In this document: one piece after another, positions 37,922-45,592 of the stretch | Layout: the number at the start of each line of letters is the position of its first letter | Position numbering within the stretch: position 1 is the first letter of the stretch | Origin: Halomarina halobia | Lineage (GTDB): Archaea > Halobacteriota > Halobacteria > Halobacteriales > Haloarculaceae | Reading direction: 5' to 3' | Length of the DNA: 64,000 nt | NCBI RefSeq assembly: GCF_029338575.1 | Contig: NZ_CP119992.1 | Span: 2,790,001-2,854,000, forward strand | The notes under the pieces: model-generated | Seen by the model: the letters and a program-made list of their open reading frames with translations, nothing else | Databases searched by the model: none | Told to the model about the DNA's origin: nothing | Program-made: the position numbers and the translations under genes

Positions 37922-38656
37922 TTACGGCTCGGCGACGACGACGACGTACCGCCCCCGCTCGCGTTCGAGTTCGGTGACGGTCGTGACGGTGAACCCGGCC
38001 TCGGCGACGCGCTCGCGCCAGTAGGTCGCCGGGTCGGCCGAGCCGTCGTGCGTGATGGGCAGTTCGAGCACGCCGAGCGTGCCGTCGTCGGCGCACGCGC
38101 GGTGCGCCTCGGCCAGCGCCCGCCGCGCGGCGGGAGCCGGAAGGTCGTGGAGCACCCGACAGGCGGTCACGACGTCGACCGAGCCGTCCGCGACGGGGAG
38201 GCGGGCCGCGTCGCCGCGGACGACCGCCGCGTCGAGGCCGTCACGCGCCGCGTTCCGCGCGGCGAGGGCCGGTCCGTTGCCGAGGATGACCCGGTCGTCG
38301 AACACGTCCAGCCCCACGACGGTCGCGTCCGGATCGAGCGCGGGGGCCATCCCGACCAGCGAGCGCCCCGTCCCGCATCCGACGTCCAGCACGCGGTCGG
38401 CCGAGTCGAGCGGGAGTTCGGCCGCGAACGCCTCGTACTTCCCCCGATCGAGCCGCCACGGCGGCGGCCGAGCGAGCTTGGACGCCGCCCGCCAGCCCGT
38501 GCCGGCCCCCCAGAGCGCGAGGGCGGCGGCGAGCAGGCGACGGAGTCGGGACCGGGAGCCGGCGGCGAGGGACGCGCCGACGGCGACGGCGAGCGCGCCG
38601 AGGCCGATCGCCCGCAGCCGCCGTCGCCAGTGGTAGACGCCGAAGTAGTAGGGCAT
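37922..38656 (-). CDS. Membrane-anchored class I SAM-dependent methyltransferase
   Basis: A 244-residue protein. Two short N-terminal hydrophobic segments (about 16-33 and 40-52) suggest membrane attachment. The Rossmann SAM-binding motif VLDVGCGTGRS (about 88-98) is followed by VVGLDVFDD and the post-I strand VVRGDAARLPVADGSVDVV, the motif IV region. The acceptor is unknown. N-terminal anchoring plus this fold is seen in several haloarchaeal methyltransferases. It is co-oriented with the DUF4242 gene upstream (126-base gap). Confidence 0.83.
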   Translation of the reverse strand: MPYYFGVYHWRRRLRAIGLGALAVAVGASLAAGSRSRLRRLLAAALALWGAGTGWRAASKLARPPPWRLDRGKYEAFAAELPLDSADRVLDVGCGTGRSLVGMAPALDPDATVVGLDVFDDRVILGNGPALAARNAARDGLDAAVVRGDAARLPVADGSVDVVTACRVLHDLPAPAARRALAEAHRACADDGTLGVLELPITHDGSADPATYWRERVAEAGFTVTTVTELERERGRYVVVVAEP

Positions 38657-38782
38657 GGGTCGCCGGTTCGCCCGCCCGCACCTTAGCGTTCGCGACGAGC
38701 GCGGTTCACCGGGCGGGTGACGACCGCACCGCCGGGCGATGCCCGTTCGACGGCCCGACGCGGGACGCCGGTCCGCGCTGAT

Positions 38783-39082
38783 CTACTCGCCTGACAGCGG
38801 TTCGCCCCGTTTCGTCACCTTCGTCGCGGGGAGGCCGGCCCGATCTGCGTGTTCGTGGACGGCGTCCTCGTCCTCCGCGCGGTAGTGGCAGAACGTCCCC
38901 ACGACGCGCTCGTCGTCGTCGGTCAGCACCTCCGATTCGACCCACCGGATCTCCACGCCCTCGTCTCGGAGTTCCGACAGCGCCTCCCCCGACGCGTCCG
39001 CCGCGTCGGCCAACTCGGCCCGCGTGATCGGCTCGTCGAGTTCGCGCAGGATGAGGTAGTCGTCCGTGGTTTGGTCAGACAT
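38783..39082 (-). CDS. DUF4242 (SCO4226-like, nickel-binding) family protein
   Basis: A 99-residue ferredoxin-like alpha/beta protein. YLILRELDEPITRAELADAAD, then IRWVESEVLTDDDERVVGTFCHYRAEDEDAVHEHADRAGLPA, matches the DUF4242 pattern in strand order and in the conserved His-x2-Ala helix (blocks VREH/VHEH and AGxPA). SCO4226-like relatives bind nickel, but metal ligands here are not certain. It is acidic and soluble, between the zinc-ribbon operon and a methyltransferase. Confidence 0.8.
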   Translation of the reverse strand: MSDQTTDDYLILRELDEPITRAELADAADASGEALSELRDEGVEIRWVESEVLTDDDERVVGTFCHYRAEDEDAVHEHADRAGLPATKVTKRGEPLSGE

Positions 39083-39239
39083 GGCTCACTCGTTGGGACT
39101 ACGGTGAGCCCCGTATACTTTACGCGTAATTCGGGGCGGATCTTTGTTCACGCGGGCCGCGGACGGAGGCCGCAACCGTCGCGTCGCGGCCGGGCGGTAG
39201 CGGGAGGAGGTGGAGGCGGGGGCGGAGCGTGCGGCGGGG

Positions 39240-39506
39240 TCACCACTCGGTGAGCCACTCCGGCGAGAGTCGGGCGCGACAGCCGACGCAGTAGACGGTG
39301 GAGACGTCGTTCTCGGCGTCGCAGTGCGGACAGGCCACGCTCACGTCGCGGGACCACCACGCGATCGACGGGGGAGCCGCGTCGGCCGCGCCGTCCTCGA
39401 TGCGGTCCGCGCCGCCGGCGGGACGCAGAACCGTCCGGCAGCCCCAGCCGACCGCGAACAGGAGGGCGGCCGCGGACAGGACGACGAACGCGGTCGACGG
39501 CGTCAT
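39240..39506 (-). CDS. Membrane-anchored zinc-ribbon protein
   Basis: An 88-residue protein with one N-terminal membrane segment (about 6-24: AFVVLSAAALLFAVGWGC), an Asp/Ala-rich linker and a zinc ribbon CPHCDAEN, YCVGC. The ATG at 39506 overlaps the stop of the upstream THI5-like gene by four bases (ATGA), so it is translated as the fourth and last gene of that operon. The cysteine pairs and coupling suggest a dedicated partner of the three binding-protein-fold gene products. No relative of known function is recognised. Confidence 0.75.
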   Translation of the reverse strand: MTPSTAFVVLSAAALLFAVGWGCRTVLRPAGGADRIEDGAADAAPPSIAWWSRDVSVACPHCDAENDVSTVYCVGCRARLSPEWLTEW

Positions 39507-40489
39507 CCCTCCGTCACCCTCCGCCCTCGGCCGATGCGGTCGGCGTACCGACCGATGACGTCGGCGTCGCCGTCGAGGTACTCGTTCGTCCACGCCGCGT
39601 CGGGATCGATCGGCCCGTCGAGCAGGTCGGTCGCGGAGAGCATCGTCCCCAGCCGACGCCACCGATCGCCGTCGTGGGCACCCCAGCCGGCCGTCCGGAC
39701 GTGGTCGGTGAACTGTAGCTTCTCGGCGGCGACCTCGAACTTGCGCGTCTCGATGGGTCGGCGGCGTTCGAGCGTCGCGTTGCGAGCGACGAGGGCTTCG
39801 ATCGCCGCCTCCGGATCGTCGGTCGCCGCCGCCCAGCCCCGCGCCGTCGCCCGCAGGAACGAGCGAACGGCGTCGGCGTTCTCGGACGCGAACGTCCGGT
39901 TCGTCGCGAGCGTCATCCCGTAGACGCCCAGGTAGTCGCCGACGTGGAGTTCGTCGGCCGCGCGGTCGTACTCGCGTTCGAGTTCGACCCCGTTCGTGAC
40001 GACGCCGACCGCGGCGTCGACCGTCCCGTCGAGGAGCTTGTGCTGGACGCGGTGGTGCGTGTTCGGATCCACCGGCAGCAGTTCCACGCGGTCGCGGACG
40101 CCGACGTTCTCGAAGAGCTGCGCCGCGAGGATGCGCGTCTTCGTCGCCGAGGGGGCGACGGTCCGACCGGCCAGCTGTTCGGGACGTTCGAGGGGTTCGC
40201 CGAAGACGTCCCTGAGGGTGTAGATGGCCGCCGGCGTCTTCTTCGTCACCGCGGCCACGGCGAGCGGTTCGAACCCCTCGCTCTGCTTGGCGAGGACGGC
40301 GCTCGCCCCGGCGAGCGCGACGTCCGCACGGCCGCGGGCGGCCTGCTCGGCCGCGAACGGCGACCCGTGTCCCTCGACGAACGCCACGTCGATCCCCTCT
40401 TCCTCGTAGAACCCCCGCGACCGGGCGAGGAAGTACGGGGCCTGAAACCCGTTGGGCTCCCAGTTGAGCTGGAAGGTGACGGTCTTCAC
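39503..40489 (-). CDS. THI5/NMT1-SsuA-fold protein without signal peptide (third of three)
   Basis: A 328-residue protein starting at GTG 40489 directly with the fold: VTFQLNWEPNGFQAPYFLARS, FYEEEGIDVAF, ADVALAGASAVL, then DPDAAWTNEYLDGDA. The N-terminal LNW and C-terminal WTNEY blocks match the exported lipoprotein at 26163-27242, but no Sec/Tat signal or lipobox is present. Fungal THI5, a cytosolic HMP-P synthase, shares this fold, but its Cys-rich motif is not seen here. GTGA and ATGA overlaps couple it to both neighbours. Confidence 0.83.
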   Translation of the reverse strand: MKTVTFQLNWEPNGFQAPYFLARSRGFYEEEGIDVAFVEGHGSPFAAEQAARGRADVALAGASAVLAKQSEGFEPLAVAAVTKKTPAAIYTLRDVFGEPLERPEQLAGRTVAPSATKTRILAAQLFENVGVRDRVELLPVDPNTHHRVQHKLLDGTVDAAVGVVTNGVELEREYDRAADELHVGDYLGVYGMTLATNRTFASENADAVRSFLRATARGWAAATDDPEAAIEALVARNATLERRRPIETRKFEVAAEKLQFTDHVRTAGWGAHDGDRWRRLGTMLSATDLLDGPIDPDAAWTNEYLDGDADVIGRYADRIGRGRRVTEG

Positions 40490-41475
40490 GGTTCGACCTC
40501 CGGGCGGAACGTCCCCTCCGGGACGTGGTCGACGCCGAGCGCGTCCGCGCCGGCGACCTCCAGCAGGTGGTCGAACAGCCGCTCCATCCCCTCGATCGTC
40601 TCCGTGTTCCAGTCCCGAACGACCATGTCCCGCCACCCGTCGCGGACCGCGCGGACGACGGCCGGGTCGTCGTACGTCATCAGCGTCTCGCCGATCTCCT
40701 CCCAGAGGTCGTCCTCGGCGACGAGTCGATCGACGACGTCGCGGTAGGCTCCCCTGAAGCGCCGCACCGTCTCTGGGTGCTCCGCGAGGAACGACTCGCT
40801 CGTCAGGAACGTCGAGATCGGGAGCCGGTCGTCGGTCCCCGAGAGGCGCTGGACCAGCTCGGCCATCGGCAGCACTTCCCGGTACGGCCCGCGCTCGGTT
40901 ATCTCGGGGACGATGGGCCAGAACTGGAGGATCGCGTCGACCTCGCCGTCGTACAGCAGCTCCGTCAGGCCGACCTTGGAGCCGGCCTCGACCGGCGTGG
41001 CCTCGACGTCGGGGTCGAAGCCGTGGTACTCCCGGCAGGCGGCCCGCGTCAGGATCCAGTTCTTGTCGAGCCGGCGGACGACGCCGATTCGGTGGTCCGG
41101 AAGGTCGGTCAGCCCCTCGATGTCGGTGTCGTCGAGGGCGACGAGCCCGCCGACGGTCCGGCCGTAGGGGTGGATCGCGACGATGGCGGCCCCCTCGCTT
41201 CGCTCGCGGGCCGTCGAGATGTAGTCGATGTCGATGAGGTCGGCGTCGCCGTCCTGGAGGCGGGCCTCGACGGTCTCCATGCCGCCCTCGAGCTCGTCGG
41301 AGACGAGTCGCACGTCGAGGTGAAACCCGTGTTCGCGGTCCAGCCCGAGCCGCTTGATGGCGTAGAGCATGTACCGCGGGCTGCCGTTGTGCTCGAAGCG
41401 GGCGCGCATCACCGGCAGGTCCGCCGGGTCGTCGTGGACGGCGTCGAGCGCCGCCTGCTGGTCGGCGATGCTCAT
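40486..41475 (-). CDS. SsuA/THI5-fold protein without signal peptide (second of three)
   Basis: A 329-residue periplasmic-binding-protein-fold polypeptide. The start MSIADQQAALDAVHDDP has no export signal. RARFEHNGSPRYMLYAIKR, DADLIDIDYISTARE, HRIGVVRRLDKNWILTRAA and VDAILQFWPIVPEIT are recognisable lobe-1/lobe-2 strands of the type II binding-protein fold. It is the most diverged of the three. The ATG at 41475 overlaps the upstream stop and the next gene begins at the overlapping GTG 40489. A transport role would need another exported component; an intracellular binding or enzymatic role is inferred. Confidence 0.75.
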   Translation of the reverse strand: MSIADQQAALDAVHDDPADLPVMRARFEHNGSPRYMLYAIKRLGLDREHGFHLDVRLVSDELEGGMETVEARLQDGDADLIDIDYISTARERSEGAAIVAIHPYGRTVGGLVALDDTDIEGLTDLPDHRIGVVRRLDKNWILTRAACREYHGFDPDVEATPVEAGSKVGLTELLYDGEVDAILQFWPIVPEITERGPYREVLPMAELVQRLSGTDDRLPISTFLTSESFLAEHPETVRRFRGAYRDVVDRLVAEDDLWEEIGETLMTYDDPAVVRAVRDGWRDMVVRDWNTETIEGMERLFDHLLEVAGADALGVDHVPEGTFRPEVEP

Positions 41476-42368
41476 CGCGCTGGCCCCACGATGGCGTCGA
41501 CGTCGGCGCTCCCGTCGAGGAGTTGTCGGCGCTTCATCCACTCGAGGTGCGCCCCGAGTTCCGCCCGGTCGGCCGGTTCGGGCGGCTCGTAGGTCGGCAC
41601 CTCGATGCTCGCGAGCAGCGCCCGGCGGTCGACGCCCTCGAACAGGTCGGGCGCGACGTCGGCGTCCGCGTCGAGCATGGCGAGGTACTCCTCGCGGAAG
41701 GCGTCGGGGTCGGCGTTGATCTCCCGAACCGCCCGCTCGTACGCTCGCATGAACGCGTCGAGCGCCTCGCCGTCCAGCCCGTCCGCGGCGACGATGCCCA
41801 CGTGGTTCTCGAACCGGAGGACGGCCCTGAACCCGAGGTGCTCGGCGAGCGTGCTCTGGGGCTCCAGCAGGGAGACCGCCTCCACCTCGCCGTCGCGGAG
41901 CGCCCGTAGTCGGTCGGTCGGCATCCCGTGGTGTTCGAGCGCGACCGCCTCGGGGGGCACGTGTTCCTCGAGCGCCCGGATGACGGTGTACTCCTGGCCG
42001 GTCCGGCGGTTCACGCCCACGGGCACGCCAGCGAGGTCGGCCGGCCCCTCGACGTCGCTCTCCGGCCGGACGTAGACGGTGTACGGCTGGTCGGCGAACG
42101 TCCCAGCGGCGACGACGCGACCGTCGCCCATGTCCCACGTCCGCTTTATCGACTCCCACTTGCAAACCGGATAGAGGTCGATCCCGTGGTCGCCGGTCAG
42201 CGTCTCCTCCGCCGGGATGTACTTCCAGTCGACGCTCTCGCGGTCGCGCTCTACGACCTCCACGTCGAGTCCCTCGTCCGCGAAGTACCCTCGCTCGCTC
42301 GCCACGCGCTGGGGGAGCATGAACGAGAACGGGAGGTGGAACAGACGAAGCTTGCCATTGTTTGGCAT
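41472..42368 (-). CDS. SsuA/THI5-fold protein without signal peptide (first of three)
   Basis: A 298-residue protein heading a four-gene operon. MPNNGKLRLFHLPFSFMLPQRVASERGYFADEGLDVEVV is the start of the fold (key stretch F-M-L-P-Q and R-G-Y-F), with GVNRRTGQEYTVIRALE, DRLRALRDGEVEAVSLLEPQ and FRAVLRFENHVGIVAADGLD. No signal peptide, lipobox or membrane segment. No permease or ATPase lies nearby; the only ABC set in the window is 15 kb away. The promoter region 42369-42454 is shared with the divergent cupin. Confidence 0.77.
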   Translation of the reverse strand: MPNNGKLRLFHLPFSFMLPQRVASERGYFADEGLDVEVVERDRESVDWKYIPAEETLTGDHGIDLYPVCKWESIKRTWDMGDGRVVAAGTFADQPYTVYVRPESDVEGPADLAGVPVGVNRRTGQEYTVIRALEEHVPPEAVALEHHGMPTDRLRALRDGEVEAVSLLEPQSTLAEHLGFRAVLRFENHVGIVAADGLDGEALDAFMRAYERAVREINADPDAFREEYLAMLDADADVAPDLFEGVDRRALLASIEVPTYEPPEPADRAELGAHLEWMKRRQLLDGSADVDAIVGPAR

Positions 42369-42411
42369 GCCTAGTAGGGTAAAATCATAGCCACATAAAA
42401 ATAATGCAAGA

Positions 42412-42422
42412 TTATTTATAAG
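42412..42422 (+). promoter_or_regulatory. TATA-like element in the divergent cupin/THI5-like operon promoter
   Basis: An AT-rich block ending TTATTTATAAG lies about 35 bases before the cupin ATG at 42455. A second AT-rich run (ATAAAAATAAT, 42395-42405) is placed for the minus-strand operon starting at 42368. Confidence 0.45.
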
Positions 42423-42454
42423 CGGTCGCTGATAGGCTCACGACGGGTAGTGCC

Positions 42455-42832
42455 ATGGATCACGTTAGCGAGAACGACCGCAACCTGACCGAGGTCGCCG
42501 AGGGCGTCTATCTGGCCGATCTCGCGGGGAGCGAACGGGCGTCGATGAAGTTCTGGCGGGTCGAACCGGGCGCGACGCTCCCCTCGCACCGCCACCACAA
42601 CGAACAGATCGGCTTCGTTATCAGCGGGACGCTGACCGCGATCCTCGAGGACGGGAAGCGCCCGCTCGAACCGGGGGATTCGTACGCGTTTTCGAGCGAG
42701 GAGCTCCACGGAGCGGAGAACCGCGGCGACGAACCGGCCGTCGGGATCGGCGTCCTCAGCCCGCCGCGCGACGAGCCGCGGTGGGCGACGAAGCGCCCGG
42801 AACGGACGCCGCCCGCGGGACCGAACGACTGA
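42455..42832 (+). CDS. Cupin domain protein
   Basis: A 125-residue single-domain cupin. Motif 1 is LPSHRHHNEQIGFVISGTL (H, H, E metal ligands), and motif 2 is LEPGDSYAFSSEELHGAEN (final His ligand). The tail is Pro/Arg-rich and likely disordered. Metal-dependent cupins act as isomerases, dioxygenases or sensors; activity cannot be told. It is divergent from the THI5-like operon and its stop is 6 bases from the convergent AOR stop, so it sits inside this accessory cluster. Confidence 0.87.
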   Translation: MDHVSENDRNLTEVAEGVYLADLAGSERASMKFWRVEPGATLPSHRHHNEQIGFVISGTLTAILEDGKRPLEPGDSYAFSSEELHGAENRGDEPAVGIGVLSPPRDEPRWATKRPERTPPAGPND

Positions 42833-42838
42833 CGGCCG

Positions 42839-44500
42839 TCACTCCTCGATCCGTTCGGACGGGACCGTCCCGTCCGCGTTCCACCCCCGCGCCTCGTAGT
42901 AGGCGTCGAGCGCCGCCTCGAAGTCGGGGAGGTCGTAGGGGAGCGCGTCGTCCGCCCGGTCGAACCCGCGGCGGTTGTTGAAGTGCCGCTCGAGTTCGAC
43001 GATCCGAGCGCCGACGGCGAGCAGATCCTCGGACTCCGCGTCGAGCAGCCCCGCCAGGCGTTCCGGCGTCACCACGTCGCGCGAGAACCGACAGACGATA
43101 GCCGAATCGAGCACCGCGTTGTGGTTCTCCTTCTCGACTAACCGCGACGGCTTCCCGTCGAAGCCCTCCCGGTCGAGCGCCGCCTCGGGGGAGACGAGCG
43201 GATACTCGTGGACGTACATGCTCCCGTAGAGGTGATCGGCGCCGCGGTTCGCGGTGGCGAACGAGAGGCCCTGGCCGTTGAGCGTCCGGCCGTCGTGGGC
43301 GGCGAACTCCATGCCCTTGACCGTCCAGTTCTCGACGCCTAATTCGTCCGCACAGCGGTCGATCCCCTCCGCGAGCAGGTCGCCGACGCCCTCCCGGTAG
43401 GCGATGTCCTCGACGAGTCGGTGGACGAGATCGGCGTTCCCGAACTCGTCCTCGCTCGCCAGGTAGGCCGCGACGACGTCCCCGCAGGAGATGGTGTCCA
43501 CGCCGAGCTGATCGCACAGCTCGTTCGACCGCATGACGGCGGTCAGGTCGTCGATCCCCGCGTTCGAGCCGAAGGCCATCACCGTCTCGTACTCCGGTCC
43601 CTCCGTCTCGAGGCCGCTCGCCTCGTCGCGCGTCGGCAGCTTGCACGCGAACGCGCACGCGGAGCAGGTGCCCTTCCTGTACTTGTGCTCCTCCACCCGA
43701 TCCCCGCTGATCCCCTCGACCCCCTCGAACGAGAGTTCCGAGAAGTACCGCGTCGGGAGCGCCCCGACCTGATCGGCGTACGTCGTCAGTCCCGCCGTCC
43801 CCTGACGCTTCATGACGCTGTCGGAGGTGGCGGCCTCGCGATGGATCTCCGTCGCGACGGCGGGAAGGTCGAGCGAACGTTCGACGCTCCCGTCGAAGGT
43901 GAGGAACTTGACGTTCTTCGATCCGAGGACCGCGCCGAGGCCGCCGCGGCCGAACGCCCGCGACTCGCTGGTCATGATCGAGGCGAACCGCACCCGGTTC
44001 TCGCCGGCCGGACCGACGACGGCGGTGTGCTCGGGGCCGAGGTCCCGGCGTTCGGCCACGTGCTCGGTGACCTCCGAGACGACGGCCCCCGCCAACTCGG
44101 GGACGGCCTCGACCTCGACGCCCTCGTCGGTGACGTGGATCCCCACGAGCTCGTCGCTCGTCCCCGTGACCTCCACGACCGCGTAGCCCGTCGCGGCGAA
44201 GTTCCGCGAGAGGAACCCCCCGGCGTTCGAGGAGAGCAGCCCGTCGGTCAGCGGCGAGAGCCCCGTACACGACATCCGGCCCGTGAAACTCGTCCGGGAG
44301 GTCTGCATCGGCCCGGTCGCGAAGAACAGTCGATTGTCGGGGCCGAAGGGATCGGCGTCGAACGGGATCCGGTCGTGGGCGAGGCGGGTGCCGACGCCGC
44401 GGCCACCGACGTACGCCGCGAGCACGTCGTCGATCGCCGTCGCCTCGGTCGTCCCCGCCCCCACGTCCACGGTCAGTAGTCGGCCCCGGGCGTGTAGCAT
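42839..44500 (-). CDS. Aldehyde ferredoxin oxidoreductase family protein (short form)
   Basis: A 553-residue tungstopterin oxidoreductase that in known members oxidises aldehydes to acids with ferredoxin. The N-terminal pterin-binding domain has GGRGVGTRLAHD and SRAFGRGGLGAVLGSKNVK. The 4Fe-4S ligands are C279, C282 and C286 (CSACAFAC) and a distal Cys in SAIVCRFSRD. ATANRGADHLYG-type and FNNRRGFDRADD blocks are typical of the second half. I chose the ATG at 44500 (MLHARGRLLTVDVG) over one ten codons upstream. The paralogue at 45593 is longer, so the two probably have different substrates. Confidence 0.9.
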   Translation of the reverse strand: MLHARGRLLTVDVGAGTTEATAIDDVLAAYVGGRGVGTRLAHDRIPFDADPFGPDNRLFFATGPMQTSRTSFTGRMSCTGLSPLTDGLLSSNAGGFLSRNFAATGYAVVEVTGTSDELVGIHVTDEGVEVEAVPELAGAVVSEVTEHVAERRDLGPEHTAVVGPAGENRVRFASIMTSESRAFGRGGLGAVLGSKNVKFLTFDGSVERSLDLPAVATEIHREAATSDSVMKRQGTAGLTTYADQVGALPTRYFSELSFEGVEGISGDRVEEHKYRKGTCSACAFACKLPTRDEASGLETEGPEYETVMAFGSNAGIDDLTAVMRSNELCDQLGVDTISCGDVVAAYLASEDEFGNADLVHRLVEDIAYREGVGDLLAEGIDRCADELGVENWTVKGMEFAAHDGRTLNGQGLSFATANRGADHLYGSMYVHEYPLVSPEAALDREGFDGKPSRLVEKENHNAVLDSAIVCRFSRDVVTPERLAGLLDAESEDLLAVGARIVELERHFNNRRGFDRADDALPYDLPDFEAALDAYYEARGWNADGTVPSERIEE

Positions 44501-44614
44501 CAGGGTCGAGAGAGCGACCGCCGACCCCATAAAGCTGTGCTAGATATTCACCGCCACGGATCGGTCCCTCTCGCCCGGGGAAAGTACTTTACGTCGACGC
44601 GCGGGCCTCTCCGC

Positions 44615-45043
44615 ATGGACGCCGTCGATCACATCAACGTCGACGTCGACGACCTCGGGGCGTGTTTCCGGTTCTACCGCGACGTGCTCGATCTCGATCT
44701 GCTCCGGCCGCCCGAGGACTTCCGGGGGGCACACGCGATGTTCCGGGCCGGCGACACCGTGGTGACGCTGGCGGAGACGGGGCGCGCGGAGAACTGGGAC
44801 GAGGCGGGCCTCGATCACCCCCTCGACAAGGCGCACGTCGCGTTCGCGACCGACCGCGAGGCGTACGAGGCGCTGATCGCGGAACTCGACGGGCAGTTCC
44901 CCAGGCAGGGCCCCTACGACTGGGGGGAGTTCGAGGGGTTCTACTTCCTCGATCCGGACGGCAATCTGCTCGAGGTGGTCACCTACCAGTCGCCGCCCGC
45001 GGGCGAGGAGCGCGAACTCCTCACCCACGACGACGTCGAGTGA
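44615..45043 (+). CDS. VOC (glyoxalase/dioxygenase-fold) protein
   Basis: A 142-residue vicinal-oxygen-chelate protein: MDAVDHINVDVDDLGACFRFYRDVLDL starts the first beta-alpha-beta-beta-beta unit with metal-ligand His in DHIN. KAHVAFATDREAYEAL and GFYFLDPDGNLLEVV start and end the second, with His and Glu ligand positions present. The substrate could be a glyoxal-type adduct, an epoxide or an aromatic diol; none is favoured. It lies between the two AOR genes on the plus strand. The ATG at 44615 is preferred over an upstream in-frame start with basic residues. Confidence 0.87.
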   Translation: MDAVDHINVDVDDLGACFRFYRDVLDLDLLRPPEDFRGAHAMFRAGDTVVTLAETGRAENWDEAGLDHPLDKAHVAFATDREAYEALIAELDGQFPRQGPYDWGEFEGFYFLDPDGNLLEVVTYQSPPAGEERELLTHDDVE

Positions 45044-45592
45044 ACGCGGCGCGCCGCACACCGCCCGTGCGCCGTTCGGGTGGTCGATCGCTCCCGTCTC
45101 CGGGGCCGCGGCCGTCCACCCCCCGTCGGCCTGGGACGCGATCTGCGCGTCGGGACGGACGATCCCCGCCGTTCGGCCGTCGCCACCGGTCGCCCGGAGG
45201 GTGCGCGCAATCGATCTCGATTACGATCGCGCCGTGAAGGCGCTCCGCAGGGGGTAACGGACCGCCGAGGGCGCTTCGATCCCCGACCCCGGTGGGCCAG
45301 ATCCCGTCCGCCGGGGTCGCGGCAACCGGGCGCGAGCGCGCCGACGCGGTCACTTTCGATCGAGAATTTCCGCGACGACGTCCGAAGACGTCTACCGCCA
45401 CCCCTCCGAGGATCGTCGGCGCGAATACGCCGCCGTCGGTCTATCGCGTCCGCATCCGAACGGGTCCGGTGCGGAGTATCTCCCCGTCCTCGTGCGTACC
45501 GGGGGTGTCCCGGAGCGGTAAACCGAATTCGGTTACACCCCTCTGGGAACAACTAACACCGTTCGCGCCTATTGTAACGATAGAGGTTAATC
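45044..45592. other. 549-base gap with no recognisable gene
   Basis: Open frames exist on both strands, but their products are Arg/Pro/Ser-rich and lack any coherent fold signature, and none has a clean start region. The last 60 bases before the AOR gene at 45593 are less GC-rich (AACTAACACC, TTGTAACGATAGAGG) and probably carry its promoter. I see no tRNA, repeat or insertion sequence. Confidence 0.5.

Noticed and set aside
45021-45556. Open frames on both strands in the gap before the long AOR gene
   Set aside because: Products are Arg/Pro/Ser-rich without folds, starts or conserved motifs.
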